Below are positions 63,873 to 64,000 of a stretch of DNA of 64,000 nt, one piece after another. Source of the stretch: Pseudomonas sp. (GTDB taxonomy: Bacteria; Pseudomonadota; Gammaproteobacteria; Pseudomonadales; Pseudomonadaceae); NCBI GenBank assembly GCA_007713455.1, contig VMRT01000009.1:310001-374000 (forward strand), written 5' to 3'. The translations under genes and the position numbers were made by a program. The notes beneath the pieces were generated by a model that worked only from the letters and a program-made list of their open reading frames with translations, was not told the origin of the DNA and did no database searches. Every line of letters begins with the position of its first letter. Position 1 is the first letter of the stretch.

Positions 63873-64000
63873 CAATGCCCCTCCTCGAACAATCGATCCA
63901 GCGCATCGAGCAGCGCATCGTCCGGCCGCGCGAAATAGACGCCGGCTTCCGGCATGCCGCGCAGGAACAGGTAGAAGGCGCCGCCCAGCTGCTCGTCTTG
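63872..64000 (-). CDS. recB: RecB C-terminal end (partial)
   Basis: The frame open at the right edge gives 42 residues ending at TGA 63874-63872: the segment GGAFYLFLRGMPEAGVYF followed by ARPDDALLDALDRLFEEG matches the end of the RecB nuclease domain (E. coli RecB has GGVYYLFLRGM at the same place). The rest of the gene lies outside the window. It is followed by recD in the usual recB-recD order. Confidence 0.88.
   Translation of the reverse strand, partial: QDEQLGGAFYLFLRGMPEAGVYFARPDDALLDALDRLFEEGH

Overview
The window is chromosomal DNA of a high-GC gammaproteobacterium of the Pseudomonas lineage, most likely the Stutzerimonas (Pseudomonas stutzeri) group. The evidence is gene order rather than a marker gene. 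From metX to folA/glpQ the order (metX-metW-DUF4426-rdgB-hemW-DUF3392-trmB-thiG-thiS-DUF423-mtgA-rpoH-ftsX-ftsE-ftsY-two M16 peptidases-rsmD-YheT-like hydrolase-lao cluster-coaD-ferredoxin-ggt-Na/Pi carrier-mutM-HDOD-pfpI-rlmI-like-ilvD-folA-glpQ) follows, as I remember it, the PA0390-to-PA0347 stretch of P. aeruginosa. No rRNA, tRNA, CRISPR array, prophage, integrase or insertion sequence was seen. Genes are densely packed, with many ATGA/TGATG overlaps.

Layout. 1-4.6 kb: C-terminal end of an unrecognised gene, then a plus-strand operon for methionine synthesis (metX, metW), nucleotide-pool cleaning (rdgB) and haem delivery (hemW). 4.6-9.2 kb: minus-strand block with a DUF1329 secreted protein, trmB, the thiazole genes thiS-thiG and DUF423. 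9.3-14.8 kb: mtgA, then a GGDEF-EAL protein and a CHASE-type hybrid histidine kinase, a signalling insert. 14.9-18.8 kb: rpoH and ftsYEX on the minus strand. 19-24.1 kb: a periplasmic M16 peptidase pair, rsmD and a YheT-like hydrolase. 24.1-28.5 kb: a regulator and three enzymes matching the LaoRBCA long-chain alcohol oxidation system, with a palindromic operator between the -35 and -10 elements. 28.6-37.3 kb: coaD, ferredoxin, gamma-glutamyltransferase, Na/Pi carrier, mutM, HDOD, PfpI and an RlmI-like methyltransferase. 37.3-38.2 kb: a secreted cutinase whose predicted triad falls on the numbering of the Pseudomonas mendocina cutinase. 38.7-51.4 kb: ilvD, membrane and redox proteins, folA, glpQ, a DUF2868 membrane protein paired with a DUF3482 GTPase, and a divergent EamA/LysR pair. 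51.5-58.5 kb: the complete pstS-pstC-pstA-pstB-phoU phosphate module, with separate Pho boxes before pstS and pstC. 58.7-64 kb: a thioesterase, a diguanylate cyclase, an AEC permease, recD and the end of recB.

Most genes are housekeeping and look intact. The parts that deserve a second look are the cutinase, the lao operator, the paired Pho promoters, two concentric palindromic intergenic elements (4588-4748 and 52337-52414), a 24-codon reading frame that exactly bridges recB and recD, a hairpin that could cover the rpoH ribosome-binding site, and nested hairpins before metX. I found no clearly new multi-gene system. Domain and family calls are from recognition of motifs in the translated sequence; no database search was run.
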